Assembly: GCA_944336125.1 (NCBI GenBank)
Contig: CALVLA010000009.1
Location: 1 to 54,728, forward strand
Reading direction: 5' to 3'
DNA length: 54,728 bases
Source: an uncultured Clostridia bacterium
Lineage (GTDB): Bacteria; Bacillota; Clostridia; Christensenellales; CAG-314
Shown here in pieces: positions 16,060-25,787 of the stretch. Every line of letters starts with the position of its first letter. The first letter of the stretch is position 1. A model generated the notes under the pieces. The model was not told where the DNA came from. It worked only from the letters and a program-made list of their open reading frames with translations, and did no database searches. The translations under genes and the position numbers were made by a program.

Positions 16060-17488
16060 AAAAATCCCCGTAATACGTTATTTGTGCTGTCTGCTTTTTG
16101 TGTGCGCACTTTTTACAGGGGTTACTTTTTCAAGATATACCGACTTCACGAGCGGCGACATCAATACTCCGCTCACTCGTTTCGCATGCTCTTACGAAAT
16201 TGAGGATATGTCGGCGGCAACTTTTTCAAACGCAGACTACTGGCTGCTGTCGGGTACGGGGTCGATGAACACGGCGCGCACGGTTCGCTTTAAAATGCGA
16301 AATCATACCCTTTCTGCGGAGGGCGGCGTCAACATCATCAGCGAAGTGAACCTTGACGGCACTTTGCGTTTTTACGCACCCGCGGAGTTTGCGGGAAACC
16401 TCGCCGTTCAGGTGGCGGAAGAAACATCGGAAGGTTTTTACGTGACAAAAACTCCTCAGTATGTTTTGGGTAACCTGATTTATCAGCTGAACGAAAACGA
16501 GGGTGTTTACGAGTACGCTCAACAAAATCGACCTGACCGCGTCTTTGCCGACCATGGCGCCGGAATCTCTTTTGATACTTCAAAACAAAAGGATTTTGAC
16601 GAAAGAACAGACGGAGGCGGCAATTACGTAAACGAAATTCTTACGCTGTCGGGCGGCTTTAACGGCAGTGACGCAAACCACAGCGGAATTATTACCGCTC
16701 AAAGTGCCGACGGCAATAAAATTCAAATTTCCGCCGCAATGGAAACAGCTTCTTACAGCGTCGGATTTTCGCGTTATTATCAAAATAACCAATCCAATTC
16801 GGCGCCTATGCTGTATCTTGACTGTCAAAAGGAAATTCCTTTTTACACGATTGATATTTCTTTGCCGGAAATGAGTTTTGACGGCGGCACCGCACAAGAA
16901 AAAACTTTCGTATTGTTTTTGACTGTTGTCGAAAAAACAACTAATGACGACTTTTTGTCGACATGGGATAACTCTTTTGATTTGTCGGATCCAGCAAAGG
17001 GCGATTTGCCGAAAACTTTCAACGGTGCGACGGTGACAGGTTATCATTTTGACGCAAAAGCTTCCGTTTACAACCTTGACGGGGAGACTCCGCAGCTTGA
17101 CGGCGAAACAACGGTGCGAGTTAAAAAAACCTATGATTATGCAAACGGCGGCTCGAAAATAAACTTTTTCCATATCGCTCCGCTTTCGGAAAATGCGGCA
17201 TCGGTTTCGCATTCTATCGATGACTTTTTCAACGCCGACAAAAGTGATGCTTCTTTGCCAAGCGGATTTTCGATTAAGGATGTTCAAGGAGTTTTCGGAT
17301 TGTGTTCAAACGGCGGCACAAGCGGATATATTTCCTTTGCCGGCATTACCGACGATCCGTACCGCAAGTATTACGAGGGGACTTCAGGAAACGTTACTTT
17401 TGAAATTTCAAAAGCCATGAGTAAAGGCTATGCCGTAAAAATAAACGCAGTGTTTATTCAGTCGGCTGAATCGGGTGAGGGGGTGTGA
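16040..17488 (+). CDS. secreted protein with SipW-type signal
   Basis: 482 residues of unknown function. The signal region ends GVTFSRYTDF, the same F-x-R-Y pattern, at the same position (Ser31-Arg32-Tyr33), as in the TasA-like protein. The mature part is large, acidic and beta-rich with no Cys-rich or enzymatic motif, and no LPXTG or membrane anchor at its C-terminus. It overlaps the second signal peptidase at its 5' end and the beta-helix gene's upstream region at its 3' end. It could be a minor fibre subunit or adhesin. Confidence 0.8.
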   Translation: MKNNNFKKIPVIRYLCCLLFVCALFTGVTFSRYTDFTSGDINTPLTRFACSYEIEDMSAATFSNADYWLLSGTGSMNTARTVRFKMRNHTLSAEGGVNIISEVNLDGTLRFYAPAEFAGNLAVQVAEETSEGFYVTKTPQYVLGNLIYQLNENEGVYEYAQQNRPDRVFADHGAGISFDTSKQKDFDERTDGGGNYVNEILTLSGGFNGSDANHSGIITAQSADGNKIQISAAMETASYSVGFSRYYQNNQSNSAPMLYLDCQKEIPFYTIDISLPEMSFDGGTAQEKTFVLFLTVVEKTTNDDFLSTWDNSFDLSDPAKGDLPKTFNGATVTGYHFDAKASVYNLDGETPQLDGETTVRVKKTYDYANGGSKINFFHIAPLSENAASVSHSIDDFFNADKSDASLPSGFSIKDVQGVFGLCSNGGTSGYISFAGITDDPYRKYYEGTSGNVTFEISKAMSKGYAVKINAVFIQSAESGEGV

Positions 17489-17489
17489 A

Positions 17490-20400
17490 ATGTCGAATAA
17501 AAAACGTACGGCGTTTTTAAGCGTCTTACTTCTCGCCGCTTCAATCACTCTTTTGAGTTTTTCCTTGACTTACGGCAGGTTTTTTGAGGAAAGTTCTTCG
17601 TCAGACAGCGGCTACGGAAGTGATATCGAGTACATCGTTTCGGAGCAAATCGAGGTTTCAAACGTCGATGAGTTTATCGGCGCAATTGAAAACGGCTACA
17701 CAAACATTATTCTTTCTGACGACGCGACGGATCCGTTTGTTATTACTGCGGGCGTTACCGACGTCGGCGTCGACCTCATTCTCGACCTCAACGGTCATGA
17801 GCTGCAGCGTAACAGCCGCGATCCGCTGCTTAATATCGTCAACGGCGTCAGAATGACTATCATCGATACATCGGAACGTCAGACGGGTTCGTTTTATAAC
17901 CCGGTAGGAAGCGTGCTTCAGATAAACGGCGGAACGCTTACCGTTTCCAGCGGCGAGTTTGAAAGCGGCCCGAGAAAAAACGAATACGTTGTACAAACAG
18001 GTTCGTCTTTTATTTCGTCAGAAGGCGGTTCGGTCGCGACGTCGGACGTTATAGATACCGAGGTGTTTAAAAAGCCTTTTGAAGGAAAGGATTATGTTCC
18101 GGAAGAAGTCAAAAAGTCCATGCCTATCATAACTCCTACCGTCAGTGAAATTGTCGAAAGCGACAAATCCTTTTTCTTCGTCAACGGTAACATGTATTTT
18201 GACCGTTTTAACTTTGGGGATAATCCTTACATAACTGCCGACAGCTATGTCTACTTTACCATTGCGGACACCAGCATTCAAAATACTTTATCCGTTGAAA
18301 AAGGCAGTGCGGATTTTTACTACTCATACAACGTCGAAAAAACGACTGACGCTTCGGGAAAACCGTCTTACTCCTACACCACTCAACCAGAAGGCGAGAA
18401 TATTTTTGAGGCAGTAGTTTATATTTACAACAGCGTAAAAGCTTCGGCTACCGCCGAAACTTCATACGCAACTGTGCGCATGGCGTCGGGCAACATGTAC
18501 ACTCGCGGCGGAAAATTCAATTCGTATTTCGGAGTTGACACCGCTTACGGCATTTATGCCGAGGGCGGTTACATGGCGGTGGAAAACGCCTCTTTCAGCG
18601 TAATCGAAAACGGCACTTGTATCAAAAACGCATACACAAATCCGTCAAGCAGCGAATACCTTCGCGTTTCTTCAGGCTCGTTTTCCGCGGAAGAGGGTGA
18701 CGCTATTCAGATCAGCGGCGGAAAAATGATTATTACAGGCGGCTCCTTCGTCAAAAACTCCGTTGACGGCGGGGCGCAAAGTGCGGTTATCAGAGTGACA
18801 AACGGCGAGCTGGACGGCTCGGACGCGACAAATCTCTCGTTTTCGGTTTCGGGCTCGACGCTTTACGGAATTTATGCCGAAAGTTCGGCGGGTACCGCTG
18901 CGGACGTAAGACTTTCGGGCGCGACCTTTACCTTTACAAACGGCGAGAACAACGTCGGCGTATATGCAGAAAGCGGTCAGGTCGTTGTAAGCGACAGCAT
19001 TTTTGACATGCAGGGGAAAAACAGCGTCGGTATCGAAATTGGCGGAGAGTCGGTTGTCGGCGATACAAAAGAAGTAACCGTGCTTGGCACTGTATTCCAA
19101 ATGAAAGGAAGGCAAAACATCGGCGTGCTTTCAAGCGGCGGTTCGGTGTTGCTTGGCGGCACGGCAAAAATGCCTTACTCACTGTTTTTTGTGGATTACG
19201 TCGAGGATTGTTACGGCGTGCTTGCAGGCGAAAGACCTTCGGGCGCAAGTTCATTGTCGGGTAGCTCTTCCATTAACGTGGAAATTATGGCGGCACAGTT
19301 TTTCATGGGACAGTCAAAGCTGTCGGCGCCGTCGACAAATACCTTCAACGGCGCAGGTGTGTATCTCAATGCCGCCGACGCTTCGATAAAAATCGGCGAA
19401 GCGTATTTTATCACAGCAGGACAGGGCAGCAGCGGCGTTTACGCAAAACAAGGAAATATTACGCAAACTGCGGACGGCAGGCTTGTCATTATTACGGGAG
19501 CCGTTTATGACGAATATCGTGCGGGAGGCATGGATCTGACGGGCAACTGGATTACTTTCCCGACCAACGAGGAATTTACCGCGGGAAAAGCTATGCCGGT
19601 GCAGACTTCCGACATTTCGGACAGCCACGGCATTTACGCTGAAAGCGGTCGTGTATCTTTGTCAAAAGCTTATGTCGCCGTGTATTCCGACTCCGCTTGC
19701 GGAATTTATACCGCTGGCGCCGGAAGTTCGGTTTCGGTTAGCGGTCGTCTTGACATGGATATTAGCATTTCGTCAAAAGACAATCACTCGGTTTTGTCAA
19801 GTACCGCAATCAGTACCGTTGGCGGAAACATTTCACTTTCGGAAGCTCAAATTAATACCGACAGCCTGGGAATTACCTCACAGGGCGGCAGCGTTAAGGT
19901 TTCAGGCGATATTGTCATCAAGTCTACGAGAGGTACGGCGGTTTACGTCAACGGCGGAAACCTGACTTTGAACGGCGACGCAGAAATCACAAGCACGATA
20001 GACGGCACCACCTCTTGGGGCGGTACAGGTATGTCTGTTCCTTATTCCTACGACGGCGTGTTTGTAGACGGCGGATCGTTGACTTCTAAGGGTATGTTGA
20101 AAATTACCCACACAGGCGTCGAAAACGACGATCAAAGCCAGCTTCTTGAACCATCGTCACTTTACAGACAATTTACCGTAAAAAGTTTTGCAGTCAGGGT
20201 TCAGGCGGGCAGCTCGGCTGATTCGAACGTCATCATTTTGTCGCCACACATTTCCAACGCAGTGGGCGGCGGCATTTACGTCAGCGGTAGCGATACCAGA
20301 ACGGCAAACGTCACATTGGGTAACGAAACGTCGGCAGAGATATTCATCGCCACAACCGGAAATACGCTTTATGACGAATACTTTTCCATAAAAGACGGAA

Positions 20401-21275
20401 ACGCAAACAACTGGAATTACAAGCAAAGCAGCACGGGCGGACACGCGGTTGAAGTCAACGGCGGTACCCTCAATATTTACGGCGGACGTTACTCGGCAGC
20501 GCAGGGCGAGGGCATTTTGGTTAAAAACGGCACCGCAAACATTTACGGCGGAACATTCTTCGGAAACGACAGCTATGACGAGAAAGGCAACGGAACGGGA
20601 CCTATCGCGGGACCTGCGGCGTCATATAGCTTTAAAGTATTCGGCGGTACGGCAAACGTTTACGGAGGTACCTTCGGCAAGGCGGACAGCAGCGGCAGCG
20701 GCGCGTTCGTAATGGGCAATTCGCCAACCGATTTGGCAGAAGCAAATATCTACGGCGGCACTTTCGTGGTCGGCGGTCAGGCAGGCTTCAGCGTTTACGA
20801 CTATGCAAACATCAGCTTCGCGCCTAGGGGCGACGACGGCAAAGGGGGCGACATCAGAGTTTCGGGTTACAACGTAGGTATGGCAATAGAAAATTCGGAG
20901 GCTGACGTAAGTATCAATATAGCCGGCGGCGAGTTTTACAGCCAGAACAGGGACTGGAACGGCTCGTGCGACGGCATTTGGTACAGCAACTCCAACGCAA
21001 GTCTTGTCGTAAGCGGCGGCATCTTTACCGGTTCGGCAAGATCGGGAATATACTTTGAAAAAGCTCCGGAATCGGGTAAGGTAAGTATTTCGGGCGGACA
21101 GTTTAACGGTGTCAGAGGCGGAGGATTGGGCACGTCTAGTGGGAGCCTTAATGTAGGTGATATCGTTGCTTCTGATCATACTCTGTACAGCGAAACAACG
21201 AGCGGAACAACGGCAATTGATTCAAGTCGATCTGTCAGTGGGCTGACGTCGGAAACGAAGTTAACGGTTTCGTAA
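17490..21275 (+). CDS. large parallel beta-helix surface protein with SipW-type signal
   Basis: 1261 residues. The signal core is followed by LTYGRFFEE, again small residue-Arg-aromatic (cleavage after Gly29). The rest is built of short repeated strands with Gly turns: GGTLTVSSGEF, GGKMIITGGSF, NGGTLNIYGGRY, NGTANIYGGTF, GGTANVYGGTF, typical of a right-handed parallel beta-helix (pectate-lyase-like) adhesin. Repeats are densest at 950-1150. There is no LPXTG, S-layer or choline-binding motif; retention must come from fibre interactions or another anchor. The start ATG 17490 is chosen for the GAGGGGGTG site; the ORF opens earlier. It is the last gene of the row, before a perfect terminator. 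Confidence 0.88.
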   Translation: MSNKKRTAFLSVLLLAASITLLSFSLTYGRFFEESSSSDSGYGSDIEYIVSEQIEVSNVDEFIGAIENGYTNIILSDDATDPFVITAGVTDVGVDLILDLNGHELQRNSRDPLLNIVNGVRMTIIDTSERQTGSFYNPVGSVLQINGGTLTVSSGEFESGPRKNEYVVQTGSSFISSEGGSVATSDVIDTEVFKKPFEGKDYVPEEVKKSMPIITPTVSEIVESDKSFFFVNGNMYFDRFNFGDNPYITADSYVYFTIADTSIQNTLSVEKGSADFYYSYNVEKTTDASGKPSYSYTTQPEGENIFEAVVYIYNSVKASATAETSYATVRMASGNMYTRGGKFNSYFGVDTAYGIYAEGGYMAVENASFSVIENGTCIKNAYTNPSSSEYLRVSSGSFSAEEGDAIQISGGKMIITGGSFVKNSVDGGAQSAVIRVTNGELDGSDATNLSFSVSGSTLYGIYAESSAGTAADVRLSGATFTFTNGENNVGVYAESGQVVVSDSIFDMQGKNSVGIEIGGESVVGDTKEVTVLGTVFQMKGRQNIGVLSSGGSVLLGGTAKMPYSLFFVDYVEDCYGVLAGERPSGASSLSGSSSINVEIMAAQFFMGQSKLSAPSTNTFNGAGVYLNAADASIKIGEAYFITAGQGSSGVYAKQGNITQTADGRLVIITGAVYDEYRAGGMDLTGNWITFPTNEEFTAGKAMPVQTSDISDSHGIYAESGRVSLSKAYVAVYSDSACGIYTAGAGSSVSVSGRLDMDISISSKDNHSVLSSTAISTVGGNISLSEAQINTDSLGITSQGGSVKVSGDIVIKSTRGTAVYVNGGNLTLNGDAEITSTIDGTTSWGGTGMSVPYSYDGVFVDGGSLTSKGMLKITHTGVENDDQSQLLEPSSLYRQFTVKSFAVRVQAGSSADSNVIILSPHISNAVGGGIYVSGSDTRTANVTLGNETSAEIFIATTGNTLYDEYFSIKDGNANNWNYKQSSTGGHAVEVNGGTLNIYGGRYSAAQGEGILVKNGTANIYGGTFFGNDSYDEKGNGTGPIAGPAASYSFKVFGGTANVYGGTFGKADSSGSGAFVMGNSPTDLAEANIYGGTFVVGGQAGFSVYDYANISFAPRGDDGKGGDIRVSGYNVGMAIENSEADVSINIAGGEFYSQNRDWNGSCDGIWYSNSNASLVVSGGIFTGSARSGIYFEKAPESGKVSISGGQFNGVRGGGLGTSSGSLNVGDIVASDHTLYSETTSGTTAIDSSRSVSGLTSETKLTVS

Positions 21276-21282
21276 AAAATCA

Positions 21283-21310
21283 AAAAGCGGTCAAAACGAC
21301 CGCTTTTTTT
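21283..21310 (+). terminator. terminator of the fibre operon
   Basis: AAAAGCGGTC pairs perfectly with GACCGCTTTT, followed by a T-run. Confidence 0.92.
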
Positions 21311-21355
21311 GTTTTGTCTTTTTTAGGCTTTAATTGATGAAATTTACTGAGCCTA

Positions 21356-21384
21356 TTGACCGCCATTGTCTTGTTTGTTAAAAT
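21356..21384 (+). promoter_or_regulatory. promoter of the flavin oxidoreductase gene
   Basis: TTGACC, 17-bp spacer, TAAAAT. The ribosome site AAGGAG lies ~10 bases before the ATG at 21416. Confidence 0.75.
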
Positions 21385-21415
21385 ATAATCAATCTCAGAC
21401 AAGGAGAAAAAAATA

Positions 21416-23469
21416 ATGGACAAAAAATACGACGCTCTTTTTACGCCTTGGAAGATAGGCAACGTAGAAATAAAAAACAGAATAGTAATGTGTTCGATGG
21501 GAGGCACTTGTCTTTTCGGATTTGCCGAGCCTAACCATTGGGACGAGGAAGCTGCAAAGCTCATTTTGGAAGTGGCAAAAACAATTGCGGGCTGATTTTG
21601 CCTGGTATTGCTCCTATCAGGGATCTGGTAGGGAACAAGTGGCTCTATCAGGGGGACAAAAAGTTTGAAAAGCTGAAAAGTTTTATGGACGAAATTCACA
21701 AAACAGGCGCAAAGCTTTTTGTGCAAATTACGGCAGGCTTCGGACGCGCGTTTGCGATAAGCGGCTTTACCGAAAAAGTTTACACCAACAAGTTGCTTCG
21801 AGGACTTTTGAAACCTATCATCAACGTCGACAGGCTAACCATGGCGCCGTCTGCCGTGCCTAACCGCTGGTCAGACAAGGTTCCGTCAAGACCTATGACG
21901 CAAAAGGAAATTAAGGACATCATCGACGGATTTGCAAAAGTGGCCAAAAAGTGCAAGGAGGCGGGGGTTGACGGCGTTGAGGTTCACGCTGTACACGAAG
22001 GATATTTGCTTGACCAGTTCACTTTGCCTTACGTAAACAAACGAAAAGACGAGTACGGCGGCAGCTTTGAAAATCGTTACCGCTTTGCCGTGGAAATAGT
22101 AAGCGCAATCAAAAACACTTGCGGAAAGGATTATCCCGTTTCGCTGAGGTATTCCGTTGTGTCTAAAACAAAAGACTTCAGGGCGGGGGCTCTTCCTTGC
22201 GAGGGGGACGACTATACCGAAGTGGGCAGAGACCTTTCGGAAGGAATAAAGGCGGCAAAATATCTTGCAGACGCGGGTTATGACATGCTTAACTGCGACA
22301 ACGGTACTTACGACGCATGGTATTGGTCGCATCCGCCTATGTACATGCCGCTTAACTGCAATTATTCTGAAGCGGAAGAAGTTAAAAAAGCCGTTTCGGT
22401 ACCTGTGGTTGTCGCAGGAAGAAACGAGCCTGACTTTGCCGCCGAAAAAATTGCGCAGGGAAAAATAGACGCAATGGGCGTTGCGCGTCAGTTTTTGGCT
22501 GACCCTGAGTGGATAACAAAACTCATGGCGGACAAACTTGATGACATCAGACCTTGCATTTGCTGTCACAACGGTTGTTTCAGCTTGGCAAAATACGAAG
22601 GTGTGCCGAATACCCAGTCGCTTGCCGAAACTAAGGCGATGTGCCGCTGTGCGGTAAATCCGATTTCAATGAACTCGGTCAAGTACCGTATAGTAAAAAC
22701 AGACAAGCCGAAAAAGTTTGCCGTCGTGGGCGGCGGTATCGGCGGTATGGAAACGGCAAGGGTTTTGACTTTGCGCGGACACAAAGTTACTCTTTACGAA
22801 AAAACGGGTGAACTGGGAGGAGTGTTTATTCCTGCCGCGTCGTTTGAGTTTAAGGAAAAAGACAGACAGCTTATTGAGTGGTACAAAAAACAGTTGAGAG
22901 ATTTAAACGTCGAAGTCAAACTCAACTGCCAAATAGACGACACCGGCAAACTCGACGCAGACGAAGTGATTGTGGCTACCGGAGCCGTGTCGCGAAAACT
23001 TTGCATCAAGGGCGAGGAAAAGGCAATCGAGGCGGTTTCTTATCTCAACGACAGAAGTCAGGTCGGCGAAAAAGTAATAGTCATAGGAGGAAGCCTCACC
23101 GGCTGCGAAATAGCTTACGAATTGTTTAATCAAGGAAAACAGCCGATTATAATCGAAATGAAAAACGACCTTATGGCGGCAAAGGGCATTTGCCTTGCAA
23201 ACACTTCATACCTGAGAGATTTTTTCAAGCTTAAAAAGGTGCCTGTTTACCTCAACACCACGGTCAAGGAAATTAACGAAAAGGGTATCACAGCACTGGA
23301 CAAAAATCAAAACGAATTTTTTGTACAAGGCGATTCTGTCATTATGTGCGTAGGGTATCTGCCTAATCCTATCCAAGGCAAAAAGAAAAATTTTGTCGGT
23401 GACTGTTATGAAGTGGGCAACGTCATGACAGCGGTTACTCGGGCATGGGACGTGGCTATGAAAAAATAA
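21416..23469 (+). pseudogene. Old Yellow Enzyme-type NADH:flavin/enoate oxidoreductase, frameshifted
   Basis: Full-length would be ~684 residues, the FadH/2-enoate reductase type: an FMN TIM barrel, a 4Fe-4S site (RPCICCHNGCF then CRCAVNP) and a C-terminal FAD/NAD module (AVVGGGIGGMETARV). Barrel motif VDGVEVHAVHEGYLLDQF and DEYGGSFENR are intact. The first frame, from a proper promoter and AAGGAG site, reads MDKKYDALFTPWKIGNV but stops at 21593. The homologous reading resumes one base back (AKNNCGLILPGI) inside the A5 run 21577-21581. A one-base deletion or sequencing error is the simplest explanation; ribosomal slippage on the A-run is possible but lacks a clear stimulator. Apart from this the gene looks intact. 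Confidence 0.85.
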
Positions 23470-23520
23470 ATCTGCCTCACAACTATCTGTCGTTATGTCG
23501 GAAAGTTTCTTTTACATTTA

Positions 23521-23553
23521 TAAAAAGCGCGATGTGTCTCACGCGCTTTTTGT
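23521..23553 (+). terminator. terminator after the oxidoreductase gene
   Basis: AAAAGCGCG pairs with CGCGCTTTT around a 10-nt loop, followed by T-rich sequence. Confidence 0.8.
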
Positions 23554-23673
23554 GTTTTTTTACTCTTTTCGACATGACAAACTTGTTACGTTTTTTTCTT
23601 AACTTTACATATCGCCTTTTTGGTGGTAAAATACTGTAAATAATATCGGAGTGCCGTAAAGGCGTCGAAACCT

Positions 23674-24477
23674 ATGTTTTTAAGAAAAACTTTGCACTAC
23701 ACAAACAAAAACATACTTTATTTGCTGTTGCTTTCACTGCCTGCCGCCGCTTGCTTTACTTTGGGCGGAAAACCGCTTACCATTATCGAATTGTTTGTAA
23801 AAATGTTCAACGGTATCAAAAGCGGGCAGACTACTTTTGCTTTTTCGGAAATTTTCAACAGCTTTTCGTTGATTGACATCAAGCGTCCTTTGTTTGCTCT
23901 TCTTTTTATAGTGGGCATCTTTTTGCTTGGAATACTGTTCAGCGTTGTCGAAAGAAACATGAAGTACGATACCGTTACCTTCGGCAGTATACGCGCAATG
24001 CTGCTTGACGCATTGTTTATTACTTTGCCTGCGGGACTGCTTTTCCTTTTTGCGGTGGAACTTGTCGGTCTTATCGCAAGCGGGTTTATCGCGTTGTTTT
24101 CGGTATTCGGTTTCGGCTGGGGTTGGTTTGTGCTTTCGGCAATATCAACGCTTTTGATTTATTACGCTTTCATTTCCTTAGTGAGCTACCTTTTCTGCTG
24201 GATTCCTTGCGTGTCGATGGAGGCTTTGAAGTTTTTTACCGCTGCCAGCCTTTCCTCACGTATGCTCTCTAAATTTCACACAAGGATATTCCTCACAGTA
24301 GCGGCTCTTATCGTGGTTTTGGGAGTTGCCGTTTACTTTGTTACTTTGGCAGGCCTTATCTCATACTTCTCGCTTTGCGCCGTGCTTAACGTCTTGCTTT
24401 GCGTATTCCTTCCTTCATACTGCTATGCCGCTTATTTTACTACGGCAGATATTCCGTTGGGGGCTAAAAAGAAATGA
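23674..24477 (+). CDS. polytopic membrane protein, function unknown
   Basis: 267 residues with about six hydrophobic segments (about 12-30, 72-95, 108-135, 140-172, 205-230, 232-258). No transporter or enzyme motif is visible. An extended -10 (TGGTAAAAT) lies upstream. It overlaps the following membrane protein gene by four bases (ATGA), so the two are translationally coupled and likely form a complex. Start chosen at the first ATG; no strong ribosome site is seen. Confidence 0.75.
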   Translation: MFLRKTLHYTNKNILYLLLLSLPAAACFTLGGKPLTIIELFVKMFNGIKSGQTTFAFSEIFNSFSLIDIKRPLFALLFIVGIFLLGILFSVVERNMKYDTVTFGSIRAMLLDALFITLPAGLLFLFAVELVGLIASGFIALFSVFGFGWGWFVLSAISTLLIYYAFISLVSYLFCWIPCVSMEALKFFTAASLSSRMLSKFHTRIFLTVAALIVVLGVAVYFVTLAGLISYFSLCAVLNVLLCVFLPSYCYAAYFTTADIPLGAKKK

Positions 24478-25409
24478 AAATCAAAAACGCCTTTCAGATT
24501 TTTTTCAAAAATTACTCTCTCGTGCTTAAGGTAATGGTAACACAGCTTGTCATGCTGGCTATCTTTATCGGCGTGGGCTCGATTTTTATCGCAGATATGG
24601 TGGTGGACGTGGAAAGCGGGCTCGCCGAGTTTGGCGTTATCGACAACCTTAACGCTATTTTTCAGGCAATAGCTCAAAACAACTTCACCACAGAGAGTTT
24701 TCACGAGATGATGGACGCTTTGCGCTCAAGCTTTTATCAGTGGGCTTCTTCGGTAGATTTCTTTTATCAAAAACTTACAGTTTCGGGACTTCTGGCATTT
24801 GTCGTTGTTTTGATTGTCAAGTACTTCCTCGACTTTTACAAGGTGGCTTTTAACCAAAACCTCAACGACTTCATGTCGACTTCGGCAAAAACTCCTTTTA
24901 TGTGGAGGTTTTTCAAAAGCTTCGGAACAGCTGCCAAAACTCAGCTCATTGATACTTTCTTTCCGTTTTTACTTGACGTCTTTATCGTTTTGGGAAGCAT
25001 AGGCATTTACATTTCAATGCTTTCAATTTCGGGGCTTATCGGGCTTGTCCTTACCACTTTGATAATGATTGTTTTGCTCACCCTCAGAAAAACGCTTTTC
25101 GCTTTTTGGATCCCTGCAATGATCATTAACGAAATGCCTCCTAAAGCTTCCATGGCTGAAGGGTTTAAAGGCATAAGCGACTGCTTCGGCAAAGTTTTCG
25201 GTAAATTGCTTCTTACGACTTTGTTTACCTGCGCGCTTGTATTGGTTTTCCTGTTGGGAATTGTGCACTGGGTTACCGTTGTTGTGGCTTTGGTTATTTT
25301 CCTCAACAATGAGCTTTTTGCTTCTACTATCTGTATGATCGAATATTACAAACACAGCAACTTCGGTTTTTACATCGACAAAATGAAAGCTGTCGACAAC
25401 GAAGATTAA
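24474..25409 (+). CDS. polytopic membrane protein, partner of the preceding gene
   Basis: 311 residues with about five to six membrane helices and a larger non-membrane loop of ~70 residues between the first and second (about 42-108). The shape, long helices with an NNELFAS end, resembles DUF975/YesL-like membrane proteins but no family is recognised. Four-base overlap with the previous gene indicates coupled expression. Function unknown. Confidence 0.75.
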   Translation: MKIKNAFQIFFKNYSLVLKVMVTQLVMLAIFIGVGSIFIADMVVDVESGLAEFGVIDNLNAIFQAIAQNNFTTESFHEMMDALRSSFYQWASSVDFFYQKLTVSGLLAFVVVLIVKYFLDFYKVAFNQNLNDFMSTSAKTPFMWRFFKSFGTAAKTQLIDTFFPFLLDVFIVLGSIGIYISMLSISGLIGLVLTTLIMIVLLTLRKTLFAFWIPAMIINEMPPKASMAEGFKGISDCFGKVFGKLLLTTLFTCALVLVFLLGIVHWVTVVVALVIFLNNELFASTICMIEYYKHSNFGFYIDKMKAVDNED

Positions 25410-25452
25410 ATTTTTGAAAGCGGGCGTTGTTCCGCTTTTTCTTTTTTTGTTG

Positions 25453-25480
25453 TTGACATTAAGTAATGTTATGTTATAAT
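25453..25480 (+). promoter_or_regulatory. promoter of the T-box transcript
   Basis: TTGACA, 16-bp spacer, TATAAT; predicted start near 25487. Confidence 0.85.
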
Positions 25481-25486
25481 GATTCT

Positions 25487-25752
25487 ATTGAAATGCTGTG
25501 AACGTGACAAGTAGCTTTTGTTTCGGTTTTTCAGAGAGTGTTTGGCAGGTGAAAAAACACAACCGACTTTTGCGAATACACACGGGAGCTGCCTGTTGAA
25601 TTAAGTAGGCTTGGCCGGGGTTGCCGCACGTTAAAGCGGCTGAGTAGTTTTACTCACTGAGGTCCGTATTGCGAAGTACGGACGAACTGAGGTGGTATCA
25701 CGGGTAATGTCGCTCGTCCTCTTGCTTTTGCGGGGCGGGCTTTTTGTTTGCC
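25487..25752 (+). promoter_or_regulatory. T-box riboswitch, tyrosine-type (specifier UAC)
   Basis: The leader has the full T-box plan. Stem I has an AGTAG on the 5' side and the loop GAATACA on the 3' side, where UAC (25577-25579) is flanked by GAA and a purine as expected for a specifier: a tyrosine codon. Stem III is a perfect hairpin (GTCCGTA with TACGGAC). The T-box (AACTGAGGTGGTATCACG, 25685-25702) has acceptor-binding bulge UGGU, whose last U pairs with discriminator A73, as in tRNA-Tyr, and argues against tRNA-Trp (G73). A terminator with GCTCGTCCTC and GGGGCGGGC and a T-run ends at about 25747. Uncharged tRNA-Tyr should switch the gene on. Confidence 0.9.
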
Positions 25753-25787
25753 TTGTAATCTGACAAAAATTTTTTGGGAGTGTAACA

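Noticed and set aside
21577..21600. Programmed -1 frameshift in the oxidoreductase
   Set aside because: The in-frame codons are GCA AAA ACA, not the canonical slippery order, and no downstream stem-loop stimulator is obvious. An A-run indel is simpler; I list the gene as frameshifted.
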